Assembly (NCBI GenBank): GCA_032622095.1
Contig: CP136069.1
Location: 123,122,126 to 123,186,125, forward strand
Length of the DNA: 64,000 nt
DNA from: Siphonodentalium dalli
Lineage: Eukaryota; Mollusca; Scaphopoda; Gadilida; Siphonodentaliidae
Reading direction: 5' to 3'
The notes beneath the pieces are model-generated. The model was not told where the DNA came from. It ran no database searches and was given only the letters and a program-made list of their open reading frames with translations. This document shows positions 1 to 12,242 of the stretch, one piece after another. Position 1 is the first letter of the stretch, and each line of letters starts with the position of its first letter. The position numbers and the translations under genes are program-made.

Positions 1-56
1 GTTGTTGTTGAATCTGACGATATGGGGACTATCGATTCGGATTGAGTACCTTTTAA
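1..56 (-). repeat. End fragment of the TTAA-bounded 477-bp repeat family
   Basis: The first bases match the terminus of the repeat copies at 53571-54047 and 55388-55863, ending in TCGGATTGAGTACCTTTTAA. The rest of the copy lies outside the window. Seen directly by comparison within the window. Confidence 0.6.
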
Positions 57-315
57 ATTGAAGGCATTATAATCTGCCAATGTGTGAACGTACACTAATT
101 AGCATAAGTCGGAAGTTTATCCACTGAGGCATCAATTTGTGTAGACCATGCAGTCACCTGTTTGGTGTTCATTTTCCGGTGGAAGAAATAAAGTAACTTA
201 TATAATTATGCACACCGCAAATCCCATCTGGCTCCAGTATTTTGGATTCAAGTTTTAAAAATTATTCCTAATTTTTAAATAACACACATGCTTCCTGTTC
301 CATTACTCCTTGTCA

Positions 316-474
316 CTGAGTCGCGTCATACTTGATCAATCCAGCCCGTTCCGTTTTTAGTGCTACAGGTCAAAGTTCTGAAGTAGCATTAAAGGAATGC
401 TACTCCAGAACTTTGACCCGTATCATTAAAAAAAACGGAACGGGCTGAAGGGATCCAATGTTGCCGCGACTCAG
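316..474. mobile_element. Fold-back (MITE-like) element
   Basis: The two halves are inverted copies. The outer ends read CTGAGTCGCG and CGCGACTCAG, and the inner arms read CAGCCCGTTCCGTTTTTA and its complement around a short loop near 396. Related sequence (CACGGAACCGGGGCTGG) occurs at 28640-28765 and 52433-52580, so this is a dispersed family. No coding capacity is visible. Confidence 0.6.
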
Positions 475-875
475 TTATAAGGATTATCCATGCTGACATT
501 TAAATAGGATATGCCTTTTTAAGATGCAGACATAATTTTATAACACCACCTTTCCTCTGCATGCAAACCTATTCCCAAAAGAGTACATATTTGTCATGCA
601 TCTCTTTAAGAACCAATTGGATGCGATGCGGCTCGTCCGAATACCAATAATTACACCTGCATTATTCATAAGATTCATATCCTCGTTCCTGCTAATTTGC
701 ACACGATGTACCTCGCTTTCTGAAGTGCGTACTTAGCCATGTACACGACGTCGTGTTGACAATAAGAGCTTAGTATGCGCAGAACTTATAGTCCGATATC
801 ACAGGTAAGTCATATACTTCAGTCTTTAAACTATTATCGCTCTTTGTATTTGTTGGAGACCTCATTTTCAAATGT
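475..875. other. No recognisable feature
   Basis: AT-rich unique-looking sequence. I see no coding frame, RNA gene or clear repeat. Confidence 0.4.
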
Positions 876-1433
876 TTAAAGGGATACCGTACTCAAATAT
901 TGTTATTGGTTTCTATAGTCTGAGTCGTAGAATAAGGTAACCAGATTTCCATTATTTTAAAGTCTGTTGAGTACGAAGTAATGTTACTGATGGTAGATTA
1001 GCCGAATGCGAAAATACAAATTGTCGTTGTCGAGTAATTTTTGTACAGTTTTCAAGCAAATGTATGAAATAAATGTTATACTATATGCATATTTACGTTA
1101 TTTTATAGTCACCAGTCAATGAGTGGCTTGAATTTACGACCCGTATCAACATAATTTTACACGATCATGTATGTGTACCACGCGTTACCCAATCCACTAT
1201 CCATCAATTAATTTGATTGCGTCTTGTACACGGAAATTCGTATTAGTTTATGGCTCCAGCCATAAATTATATTTCTATCAAATTATTTACTTTTATTTTA
1301 AGTGAACCTATTAACTAGAAACGTTTACAGAATACATCTTAGACTCAATTTAATTATTTATATATATATTATCGATATTAGATCGTTATTATTACCGGGA
1401 ATTTTTTGAAAAAGGCGTACAGTACCCCTTTAA
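876..1433. mobile_element. TTAA-bounded MITE-like element, copy A
   Basis: It starts TTAAAGGGATACCGTAC and ends GCGTACAGTACCCCTTTAA, so the ends are inverted repeats flanked by TTAA. It aligns along its whole length with 7784-8375, including internal blocks such as AAAGTCTGTTGAGTACGAAG. TTAA target duplication is typical of piggyBac-type insertion; that assignment is an inference. No transposase is encoded. Confidence 0.75.
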
Positions 1434-1462
1434 AGATGACGTATTTCTTCCCAGAAAGTTTT

Positions 1463-2074
1463 GATTAGATTCATCGGTACATTATAAATTATAAATCAAT
1501 TACGACATAGGTACATTATAAATCAATTACGTCGAGTCTGATTAGATTCACAGGTACATTATAAATTATAAATCAATTACATCGAGTCTGATTAGATTCA
1601 AAGGTACATTATAAATTATAAATCAATTACGTCGAGTCTGATTAGATTCAAAGGTACATTATAAATTATAGATCAATTACGTCGAGTCTGATTAGATTCA
1701 TAGGTACATTATAAATTATAAATCAATTACGTCGAGTCTGATTAGATTCATAGGTACATTATAAATTATAAATCAATTACGTCGAGTCTGATTAGATTCA
1801 TAGGTACATCATAAATCAATTACGTCGAGTCTGATTAGATTCATAGGTACATTATAAATTATAAATCAATTACGTCGAGTCTGATTAGATTCATAGGCAC
1901 ATTATAAATCAATTACGTCGAGTCTGATTAGATTCATAGGTACATTATAAATTATAAATCAATTACGTCGAGTCTGATTAGATTCATAGGTACATTATAA
2001 ATTATAAATCAATTACGTCGAGTCTGATTAGATTCATAGATACATTATAAATTATAAATCAATTACGTCGAGTC
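1463..2074. repeat. 50-bp minisatellite, about 12 units
   Basis: Direct tandem repeats start with GATTAGATTCATAGGTACAT. The standard unit is 50 bp; some units lack a ~10-bp internal AT-rich block. The units are nearly identical. Confidence 0.95.
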
Positions 2075-2661
2075 GGAGAAACAAGTCAACAAGAGATTCT
2101 GACTTCGGAAATATTTTCCACAAACTTGGACAGAAAAAGTGGTTGTTTTTAGACAATTATTCAGCTTATTGAAAACATATATTTTGAAAATGTTGATTAT
2201 CGTTGTGGCAACAGGGGCGTGACAACAGGGGGTGTGGTGGGAAATGTCGTGTCTGGCACATTAGTTCGAAATATAAGACCAAAAGTAGACTAGATTTGTT
2301 CTGATATAGTTGAATATGGCAACCATTATTTAGTGTGCATGAATTGTGTTGTAATAGACCCAAAATAGAATAGTTTTGTAGTTTCGATCAATGTTTTGGA
2401 CTGAAATGGGCATCAGTTGGAAATTTTAAACCACACGAGGTGTTGGGTAGTAACTGTTTAACAAGCTTGATATGTACCAGTTGGAACATTCTAACCCAAT
2501 GCGGGCGGGGGGGGGGGGGGGGGGGGGGGGTACACATGAAATATCTCGGACATGAACATTTCGGTCTGCTTCAGTTGGGGTGCATTTTTTAACTTCCAAG
2601 TTGGAAAGCCCATCCCCGACCCTACTAAGAACCTCTAGCCACGCAAATGCTTGTTAAGAAC
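2075..2661. other. Decayed repeat with a 24-bp poly(G) tract
   Basis: A G-run at 2507-2530 follows sequence (TGTACCAGTTGGAA) that recurs near 11850, also beside a poly(G) run. This marks a dispersed repeat family. No gene is seen. Confidence 0.5.
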
Positions 2662-2972
2662 TTAACCCTTTAGCGGGTAGAACGACGTACGGTTGGTGGG
2701 TGGAACGATATATATGTCATTTGCGGTAGTTCTATTGTAATATCATGTTACTGTGTAAATAACTTCCAAACATTGTCTCCTAAATAGGCTAAAATCGTCT
2801 CCTATATAGGCTAAAATCGTCTCGTATATAGGCTAAAATCGCCTCCTAAATATATACAGGCCAAATTAGAATATATATTTTCAATTTTATTATTTTGCTC
2901 AGTTTATTTGCAAAATATATTCTCCCATGGGTATGACGTCATAAATGATTTACCCAACCACCAAAGAGTTAA
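2662..2972. mobile_element. TTAA-bounded MITE-like element with internal 22-bp repeats
   Basis: The left end TTAACCCTTTAGCGGGT and the right end (complement TTAACTCTTTGGTGGTT) are imperfect inverted repeats. About four ~22-bp tandem units with the core TATAGGCTAAAATCG lie at about 2776-2857. The termini resemble those of 24452-24807 and 30593-30854. Confidence 0.55.
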
Positions 2973-4080
2973 GGGTTATCTATCTCCATTCTGAACTTTC
3001 TATACAGGTGCATGTAGGGGTATACGGAATAAAACATTTGAGTCAGAGAGACTAGAGAGTAGGAAATTTCTGTCAAAGGTAAATTTAGTTTTTTCAATTT
3101 GTTTTCGCGAATTGAGACAGAAAATGTGGCTATTTTTATAACAATACAATATTTTGTATTAAATATCTTTCTTTCATAAACATTTCATTGACCTTTAGGT
3201 GAATTATATGTTACATTAGTTGTTTCTCTTGTGTTTGTTTGCGAACAACGCTATAATCATTCCTTTAAAACGAGTTTTACAGATTAACAAAAAAATTATA
3301 TATTTGTTATTTTGGTATAATACCGGAGCAAGTTATATAAAAGCAATATGTCCAAATTGTCCTTGTACTATAGTGTTTCTTTTCCTGAATGATAATCTAA
3401 AAAAAACTACTATATAATTGATCAGTACCTACCAACACCGTGGCACTATACCAGGGCCAGTTAACCCAGCTCAATATATATATGTATATACATTCTCGGA
3501 TCAGTGCGAGACATGAATTTCTCCACCCCTAAATTTCTGTCCCGCAACTGATTACCTATAACGAATATTTGCGGCGTCATTGTGGATTTATTCCGATAAT
3601 GACTTTCTAAGTTACTATCTCTATCTGATTATCCCCTTGTCCAAGGGACGTATATAATTATTGCATGCAATGGTCACATGGTGGGCTTTTATACAAATTA
3701 AGAAAACCATAGCCAGAAATGGTAACGCCCTCAAGATCATATTATTAGGCACATATATAAATTATCATATAAAATATATTGGTTTCATGAATGCACCACC
3801 TCAGAATTCCGTTAAAAGAACGAATCCTTCAAATTATTACAACAACTACGGCTTATTACTGCAGGTTTCTCATTCACCACACCATAGAGCCTCTAAATGC
3901 GGACCAAAAATCTACTAATCGGATTAAATACTCACCCGATACTTCGCAATATCACCTTTAGTCTACATTCCAACTGAGACATACTTCATCAGCAATGTTA
4001 GCTATTATATATATTACCGTATGCATTGTGTTCCCCCAATAAAATCTTCAAGAGTGGCCCAGCCATTGTTCATACCTGAA
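2973..4080. other. No recognisable feature
   Basis: AT-rich sequence with only short random open frames. I see no supported gene or RNA. Confidence 0.4.
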
Positions 4081-4240
4081 TATCGAAAGTAATTAACGTG
4101 GTCATACAAGTTACATACTGCAACAATGAGACATCCGCGAAGATACATCCGCGAATACATACATCTGCAAAAACGTCTAACCGGTTCGCAATATACGTTA
4201 TTAATCAATATATATATGTATATCCCCATAGCTTCATAGC
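4081..4240. repeat. Dispersed repeat with an ACATCCGCGAA motif
   Basis: Shares GAGACATCCGCGAAGATACA and the following CTGCAAAAACGTCTAACC with copies at 30935-31125 and 53105-53455. A second fragment of the same family (CCCCATAGCTCCATAGCTCC) lies at about 4740-4810. Confidence 0.6.
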
Positions 4241-4869
4241 TCCTATTTTTAATTTAGTTTTTATATAAATTTTATTCGTCAAAAATAGCACAAGTAACGA
4301 ATATATAAACATAAAACAGTTCATAAAACTACAGTGCAAATACAACACATTTATTATATATGTTACTATTTAACTATTATATATTATTATACGGTATATA
4401 TCATACATGCAACGTCAGACATTGTTGATTAATCATTTCTTATCGAAGTTGTTTTCGTTACCTTTTTTTTTTTACCGTCGTTTCGCTTTTTTGATTTGTC
4501 GTAATATTTGGCGTATGCGGATAAAACAGTTTGTTTTATTTTTGCCGAAATTAAATTACATCTTCTGAAAATGATACCTGATGTATTGGTTATATTACTA
4601 ATCTTGGAAAATATCCCCAGAAAAAACGTTGGATGTTACCTGTTGGGTTATATTGTGGGAATATTACATTACTCTTCGTCTACTACAATTTCCTAAAATT
4701 ACTCGCATCGCGTGAAACCCGAAATGTGTTGACCTATGTATCCCCATAGCTCCATAGCTCCATTGACACGGCCAGATCAGCATGGCAGTATACAGCCATA
4801 GGGCGTAATTAACACGTTGTGTTAATACGTGTAGGCCAAGCCACCCGTACAGCTATTATTTAATAAATA
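4241..4869. other. AT-rich sequence without a recognised gene
   Basis: Apart from the repeat fragment near 4740-4810, nothing is recognised. Confidence 0.4.
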
Positions 4870-4998
4870 GAGCATGGCTTGGAGTGAAATACGCCGATAT
4901 AGTGCATAGTGAGGTTGTGTAGTTCACGACGCGAAGCGGAGTGAACTACACAACCGCACTATGCACTATATCGGCGTATTTCACGACAAGTCATGCTC
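4870..4998. mobile_element. Near-perfect hairpin (fold-back element)
   Basis: The two ~58-bp arms start GAGCATG and end CATGCTC, are inverted copies with few mismatches, and surround a short loop around 4930 (GACGCGAAGCG). A cruciform-forming MITE-like sequence. Confidence 0.8.
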
Positions 4999-5948
4999 TA
5001 ATTATTATATTGTATCGAACAAATGCAGAAATTAAAGGCAAACCAGGAACGCAACGGGACTCCAGAGAAAACCTATGTAATTTTGATTTAGCAGTAGGAA
5101 ACTACTATTTTCAACTTTTACTAAGTTCAGACAATTGATGTTCGCCTTACTGAAGCTTTAATTTGGATCAGCGGCGAAATAACAAGTAGTTTCAGAACAA
5201 AGTTTGATGTAGTGTTCGTTACTATTTTTAGTAGTCAAAACTACATATACATAGTGCACGATGGGAGAGACTTGAAGGCGTAGTATACAACTACGACTAA
5301 TAGAGTCGAGTAGCCAACCAATCGGAAAGCTTGATTTCAATAACAAAGTCACGTGAGATACAATATTAGTTTGTATTTGGTCTTGATATTTGCTGTGATA
5401 TGTGAAATATCTTGATTTAACCCTTTCTCGGTGTGAGCTGCATTGATGCAGCATTAAGTGCCAGTGTATTCTCTTATATATACATGTCTCCCATAGGGAG
5501 CCTCCAATATATGCGAGAATGCACTGCTGTACCATGTTAATGTAAATATTGTTAGAGCAATGTATTCTCGAATATATAAGAGAATGCATTGGCCGCGTTC
5601 CATTGTGGTAGGAATGACATTGACAGGAGTGTTCACCAGGAAGTAATCGAGCTAACGAGCCTTTCCGTTTCCGTCATATATAATGGTATATTATTCTTAT
5701 AATATTCTTGATTGTGTCTGGATTCTAGGTGTGTCATTCTGGTCAATAATGCACGGAAGTGTGGAGCGTAGAGCAACTGTTCGAAGAACTAAGCCATTCT
5801 AAGCCACAAAGGGTAATCCATAATGTTGGCACATTTATTTTGTTTCTACCCTATACGGTGGTTTGCACATATACGCTCCTATACTGGACCGATCGATGAC
5901 GATAATTATGTTGTCCTGCGTATCTCTATTAGTACATCTGCACTTCTC
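4999..5948. repeat. Repeat remnants, including the TGCATTCTC hairpin family
   Basis: From 5417 (TTAACCCTTTCTCGG) to about 5595 there are pieces related to the hairpins at 23.18, 23.47 and 30.65-30.80 kb, such as AGAGAATGCATTGGCC. The remaining parts show nothing recognisable. Confidence 0.45.
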
Positions 5949-5990
5949 TCTGTCAGAGAGAGAGAGAGGGAGAGAGAGAGGGGGAGATGG

Positions 5991-6035
<45 letters not shown>

Positions 6036-6052
6036 AGCGAGAGAGAGAGAGG
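5949..6052. repeat. GA microsatellite
   Basis: Imperfect (GA)n with GGGG interruptions. The open frames across it are repeat artefacts. Confidence 0.95.
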
Positions 6053-7190
6053 CTGGTCGTCAGAGGGTTAGACCCGGAAGAAATTTGTAATGAAGGTTTC
6101 TTGGTCTCATTTTGTAGGGGAAATGTCATGAATCACATATCCAAAATCAGCTAGCTCCGCTTTGAGCGAAATGTTCTATTCAAAATGGCGTCCATGATGG
6201 CAGTTTGTATCGAAAAAATGGTGTATTTCTGTGGTAGATGCACCCGCTAATGGCAAATTAGTAATAACATTAAATATACACAAACAACGCTTAGTCGTAA
6301 ACCATATATGTAGAATGTCTGCCCCAAATTGGCCCCCAAAATGGACAAAATGGGATTTAATAGGGATGTATTGATGTAACCTTTTCTAGAAGCAGAACTC
6401 TATGTACTCAGAGCAGTCTCATGAATGTGACCGACCATCATTTATTTTGATATATGCAACATCAAACCTGTCGAAATTCACTGCTATAGAACAGTATGAG
6501 TGCTATTCATAAAGTAATTGGTAACATGATTGTGTAGATCATATATATTGTCCGTGTCTTAAAATAGTAGTCATATTTTCCCCGGGTCAAGTGATGAAAC
6601 ACATGGTGGTATACTATGAACACAATTTATTAAAAACAAAGGAGTATACCACTGACCATCTTCAATAAAATTTAAACAACAAAAATTCCTACATGCTCTG
6701 TGGCAAAGACTATGTTTAAACCTGGAAATTATATTTGGTTATATTCACTTAGACCACATACACCCGAAACATACTACGTTTTCTGCAACCGCATCGTCGC
6801 GTTTAAAATTATCCCAAATGTTACACATATCTGCTTCACACAAAACCATATATAGCAACATTGAGCGGTCAACGTTGAAATAATAACTTTAAATGCTGAT
6901 CTATTGATATTTAGCACAGATACGTGGGTGGCATTAGTAAGATATGCATGTTCAAACAAGATACTAAAAACAAATATTGTGCCTTGTGTGGTAGCATATT
7001 CCAGTTGTATAGTGCCGACGGAATGAGTTTGGAAAAAGAATTCTACAAAATCAGATATAGTATATATACGACCCAAAGCGTCGGGCTTTGGTTCGTTATA
7101 ACAACAAACTTGTAAATTACCACTACGTATTTTCACCTCTAGGTGGTTATCCAATATATTGTTTTGGAGGTAAAAGCTGCTAAGGCTAAA
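6053..7190. other. No recognisable gene
   Basis: AT-rich. Phrases such as TCAAAATGGCGTCCATGATGG near 6180 resemble the degenerate AATGGCG repeats found at 41.8, 49.7 and 50.5 kb. Short frames here show no protein-like composition. Confidence 0.35.
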
Positions 7191-7372
7191 TCAAATTCGA
7201 ATAAAAACTATCTTGATCAATTAACTTAGCTATCTTGATTAATCAACTTACTATCTCGATTAATCAACTTAGCTATCTTGATTAATCAACTTAGTTAGCT
7301 TGATTAATCAACTTACTATCTTGATTAATCAATTTAGCTATCTTGATTATTCAACTTAGCTATCTAACTGAT
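7191..7372. repeat. ~22-bp minisatellite
   Basis: Tandem degenerate units of the ATTAATCAACTTAGCTATCT type, about seven copies. Confidence 0.9.
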
Positions 7373-7783
7373 GTGAGATAGCACACAATTTATTAGCCCC
7401 CAAAGTAAAGAGATGCTGAAAAGTGTTTCCCAGAGGAAAGGGATGTGGCGCCTATAATTGTCTCGCCCCATTATATCGTATATTTGCACATCTAAACCAC
7501 CTTACACATATATCACAGAAACAAACTATCAACTTAAAGGATAGTTATTGGGGATAGCGTATATACTGATCAGTACACTAGTTATCAAAACTCGAGTAGT
7601 CTATATCGACATCCATAAGTGTATATATAGGTGTTACAACACAAGCATGTATTGATATTTCCTGAATTATGTACAAGTACAAACATATGAGTTTATTACT
7701 GACACCAGAACTATGACTATCATCGGAGAAGTCGGAAAATGTAATTATATATTCAAAATCGAAGAACAACTTCCCTTGTTGCA
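7373..7783. other. No recognisable feature
   Basis: Nothing supported in this interval. Confidence 0.4.
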
Positions 7784-8375
7784 TTAAAGGGGTACTGTAC
7801 GCCAAATGTTGTTGTTGGTTTCTATAGTCTCCGAGTCGGAGAATAAGGTAAAAAAAATTCCATTATTTGAAAGTCTGTTGAGTACGAAGTCATGTTACGG
7901 ATGACAAATTTACCGGAATGCAAAAATACAAATTGTCGTTGTCGAGTAATTTTTGTAAAGTTTTCAACCAAATGAATCAAATAAAAGTTATATTATATGC
8001 ATACTAGTCCCATATAATCATTTAAGTTATTGTATCGTCGCTAGTCAGTGAGTGGCTTGAGTGTTCTCACCGTATCATCATAATATTTTAAGCAATCGTG
8101 TGTGCGATCGGTTTAAAAATCCAGTATCCCTCAATTACTATTTTTGATTACGGTAATTCGTAATTTAATTGACGCCATTTTATGGCTCCAGTCATAAATT
8201 CAATTTATATCAAATTATTAACTTTTAAATTATTAAATTTTAAGATAGCCTATTAACCTGAGCGTTTACAGAATACATCTTCGACTCAAATTACTTATGT
8301 TTCTATATATTATCGATATTAGATCGTTGTTGTCACCGGAAATTTAATGAAAATGGCGTACAGGACCCCTTTAAC
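7784..8375. mobile_element. TTAA-bounded MITE-like element, copy B
   Basis: It starts TTAAAGGGGTACTGTACGCC and ends GGCGTACAGGACCCCTTTAA: clear terminal inverted repeats with TTAA at both ends. It is homologous throughout to 876-1433. A third terminus (TTAAAGGGGTACTGTACACT) sits alone at 40618-40645. Confidence 0.8.
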
Positions 8376-9110
8376 AGCTATGTTTGCGAACGTGGTACTT
8401 TTAAATGTATTTGAGCCACACTCGACATTAAACACATAGATTTCTTGCACAAACAATCGTTGCGTGCATCCCGAACCAAAACACCACTGTGCTTCTTAAG
8501 TCGTCTAACACAAGCGTCAATAGCTCTTGAGTTACCAATGTCACAGTCTTCTACACATCATCGTATACACAATATGTTAGTTAAATTACAAACTTATACA
8601 TTGTTACTTATGTTTCCCTCATGCCATATATAGATTTGAATATATTACAATTAACATTTGAGTCTATTGCACAGTATTTTCCAAATCTTCAGTCGACATC
8701 ATTATTAAATATCTGAAACTGTCAATTTATAAACTTAAATGTGGCCTGTTTCCACCAGGGCGGGTTTGTACAACCAGATCTCGTACCTTCTGGTCACGTC
8801 CTTACATACTAATAATTCGATAAAAATTGGAAAGGTTTTCTGTTCTGTAATCAGGATAGTAACATCTAAAAACAAATGAGTATAAAATGTATAAATTGAA
8901 TATTGAACCAATATTGAAGCAAGTTTATTTAAAAAATTTCTCCAATTTCCCTTTTCCCGGTTCTATTTCATTTAGTATTTTGTTTTTAATGCTTATACTT
9001 GCAAAGAAACATTGTGTTCCACTTATTTTCCGATAAAACCATATATTTACATACACCTGATATTTCTTCTGATTTCCCCATAGCGTTACGGTAGACACGC
9101 CCCCTTATTC
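8376..9110. other. No recognisable feature
   Basis: AT-rich; no gene or repeat identified. Confidence 0.4.
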
Positions 9111-9181
9111 AATGCGTTCATAAACCTATGAACGTAACGTGACGTCACTTTCAATGTCGTTCATAGGTTTATGAACACATT
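9111..9181. repeat. Hairpin
   Basis: CGTTCATAAACCTATGAACG and CGTTCATAGGTTTATGAAC flank GTGACGTCAC-containing sequence. The outer arms are inverted copies, and each contains a smaller palindrome. Confidence 0.75.
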
Positions 9182-9215
9182 GGTCCCGGAAATAACCGGG
9201 GATTGTCGGACATTA

Positions 9216-9560
9216 CCGACTGCTTGAGTATCTAGTCAGCCAATACGCCAAGGATTTGATAGCAAACAATATGTAATCGAGGTTCACGATTGGATGGCTG
9301 GTGGCATCTAATCGCGATCACGGGTGGCACGAGATGCTCGATTGACTATCAGAATGTTGGTTATCATTTAATCCCATAATATGTCAAATATAGCGAATTA
9401 TCGAAATATAAAATACAACGAAAAAGCGAAATATGAAAATACAGCGAAATAGCGAAATAGCACGAAAAATCGAAATAGGAAAATACAGCGAAATATAGAA
9501 ATAGGAAATTATTTTTATAAACGAAATAACGGAGATATATGAAAAAGTGTTTTTGACGAA
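9216..9560. repeat. Dispersed repeat with CGAAATAGCGAAATAG tail, copy 1
   Basis: Shares AATATGTCAAATATAGCGAA and the preceding TATCAGAATGTTGG with 52118-52432, both leading into a degenerate run of CGAAATAG-type units. Confidence 0.75.
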
Positions 9561-9621
9561 ATAACGGACATATTTGGAGAAGTGTTTTAAAGAGCGTAAG
9601 TATATAAATATAAATAATAAA

Positions 9622-9759
9622 CGGCGGATTCAGCGTGGTCATGGGTTTTGACCGCGATAAAAAATCAGCAAACTCCGCATGAACCCCTTCGGGGTTCATG
9701 CAGTTTGCTGAAATTTTCTCGCGGTCAAAACCCCATGACCATGCACATTGAAACCGCCG
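9622..9759. mobile_element. Fold-back element
   Basis: The arms start CGGCGG and end CCGCCG, with long inverted stretches (GTCATGGGTTTTGACCGCGA and its complement) and a perfect centre GCATGAACCCCTTCGGGGTT. Confidence 0.85.
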
Positions 9760-10184
9760 TTCATTTCTTATATAACTGCAGCGACTATTGTAATACAGTT
9801 CCAATGAGTCTGTTTCAACGATTGAGTGTGTCACTCGCTTTTTGACCGACCAAAGAATGCCATGGGGCCGATCGATCCCAACAAGAGTGTTGCGCTTTTA
9901 TTTATTGTATCAGTATGAAATTTCTCTGGACTGGAATCGCTGTTTCATTAGATTCGGTAAAGCTGACATCTTACCACAAATGCAAGAACCGATTGAAGTA
10001 ACACATATACAGATAATAATGGATAAATGTGCACTAGCCTATATAGGTACATGTATCTCAACCGCGATAACGCAAACCCATTAACTGAGATCGTGTCAGA
10101 AGAATTACTGACCAATCAGGTTTATATAATAGCACATTTATGGATTAGTGGCTGCACAATAACTCATAATAGGTATCGATACCA
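9760..10184. other. No recognisable feature
   Basis: A short open frame at 9842-10084 has no recognisable similarity. Nothing else is seen. Confidence 0.35.
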
Positions 10185-12242
10185 GGGGCCTGTTTCATGA
10201 AGCAAGGTCATAAGATTATCTTAAGATGGACTTAATCTAAGATCTAAGGTGGATCTTATGATGTAACTTTTCCGTTTCAAACGCGTTTCACAAAACAAGA
10301 TTAAGTCCTACTTAAGTAGTAAGTTAAGTTCCCGCTCATTTAGACTGGTTATCGACAATTTTCTACAGTCCGGAACGAAAAAATGTGGGTTTGTGCAATC
10401 TTTATGTACGGCATTGAGAGGTTATCGAGAAAGAGCCGAGTCCGAGTTGACATTATTTTGTGACAGGGATGCTGGATATCGGCTGGGGTGAGGTGGGCGA
10501 ATCAGCGCATGTATCTTAGTTTCTATAGTCAATGCATGGCCTTATATTCGCATATGGATCTTAGACTTGTATGAGTTCCACGATGTGAATTCGAACATGA
10601 GTACATCGCAGGCTCTTAAAATGACGAGCTTTGCGTTTACTGACGAGTGGCGGTGTCAGAAATAAGACAATATAATTATATGGATCGATGCATGACTGCG
10701 ACCATGCATTCACGCCGAGTTAATCAACTGAGAGGAATGACCAGGCGGCGATTTTTTTTATGTGAGCCGACATAACTGTATATTATCGACCACCGCTCTC
10801 TACGTGTAGCAATAATCAAAATAAATCGGCGATGTCATCAGGACACACATAGGTCATTTTTCGATTCAAAGGGAAATTAAAAATATTTGTTAGAGTAACT
10901 TTTTTATTATTTTGTATGCAGATGTTTTATGCGGTTGTCATAAAAAAAAAACATGACAATAATTTGGACAGCCTTGAAAATCACGACATATGGGCGTGGG
11001 CATAAACTCAATAAAAATAATATTCTCTATAGAAAATTGTCACTATTTCTAAAACATATTTTGATAAAGAGCGTTTGTGTTACCTTTCCTATATGACATA
11101 TCTGCTTTGTAAACAGCCGATGGAAATTTGGAAAGAGGAAAGAATCAATACATTAATTGATCTCATTTTACCCCATCTGACACACACACATGGAATAATA
11201 GAGGAGATTGTGAGCTTTGAGCTAGGCCATGATTCTTATCAAAAGTTTAATTCGTGGGTAATCGATTTTATAATATATATTATCTATAGGTCACATACAC
11301 AGCTGATAATTGACTATATCCTACATTCGACGAGGCTCGGGGTGGCTAGTTTGTCTCTGTGGGTTGGGGGGGGGGTACATCGTGCAATTTCCAACTGCAC
11401 CCGCCCCTTAATTGAACCGGGCCAAACTTCCATGTTCGCGATATGCCATGTCCACCCCACCCGTTGGATTTAAACTATCCAATTGTTATCTCAAATATTC
11501 CAACAGTCCGAAATTTCTAACCTGACGCCCCTAAAGTTGGTGATTTTCGGTTGCTGCTGTTTGTCTAAAACAACACATTCCTTTACTAGTTAGAAATTCA
11601 AACAATTGAAACCTATATATAGTGTACGATTAATGTTCTTGTCAGGCATGAAATTTCCAATTGCTAAACATTTTTACCAAAGTGTGTGTGTGTGGTGGGG
11701 GGGGGGGGGGGGTAGAAAACACACAAACCCCATTCGCCACGTCCCCGATGATAAGTCTGTACTCTGAATTGTTTTTACCAAATTAACCCTATGGTTATAC
11801 GGTTGGGGGGGGGGGGGGTTGCCCTCTCCAAAATTTGGTTTTGGAATGTTTGATGTACCAGTTGGAATGTTTAAACCCAAAGATAATTTGGTGTTGTTTA
11901 AGGGGGTGTAGTTGGACATTTCGAGGCGAACACCCCCTCTCACTCTGTAGCCACGACCCTGTATACAAGACGACGAATTGCCCACCCAGACAATGTACAG
12001 ATATCTCCGTAATTGCAAAATAACATAGGCCGCCATACTTGTGATCGATATGCCACTTATCACGTGGGTCTTAACTTTAAGATTATCTTATGACACCTCA
12101 CAGCACTCTTAAAGTTAAGACCAAAGTTAAGACCATCTTAAGTTAAGACCTTGTTCGTGAAACGCACTTATGACTGAAGTTTGAACTTATGACCATCTTA
12201 AGTCCCAACTATGTCATAAGTTGCTTTCATGAAACAGGGCCC
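10185..12242. mobile_element. ~2.06-kb non-autonomous TIR element
   Basis: The left end GGGGCCTGTTTCATGAA and the right end TTCATGAAAGCAAC... (read outward GGGCCCTGTTTCATGAA) are inverted. The similarity continues inward through repeated CTTAAGATGG/GGTCATAAG blocks, giving subterminal repeats of over 100 bp. Inside are poly(G) runs (11697-11712, 11805-11818) and an ATAAAGAGCGTTTGTGTTAC motif at about 11066. No transposase is visible and target duplication is not clear. Confidence 0.6.

Noticed and set aside
5823-6090. Glu/Arg-rich open frames
   Set aside because: Translation of the GA microsatellite.
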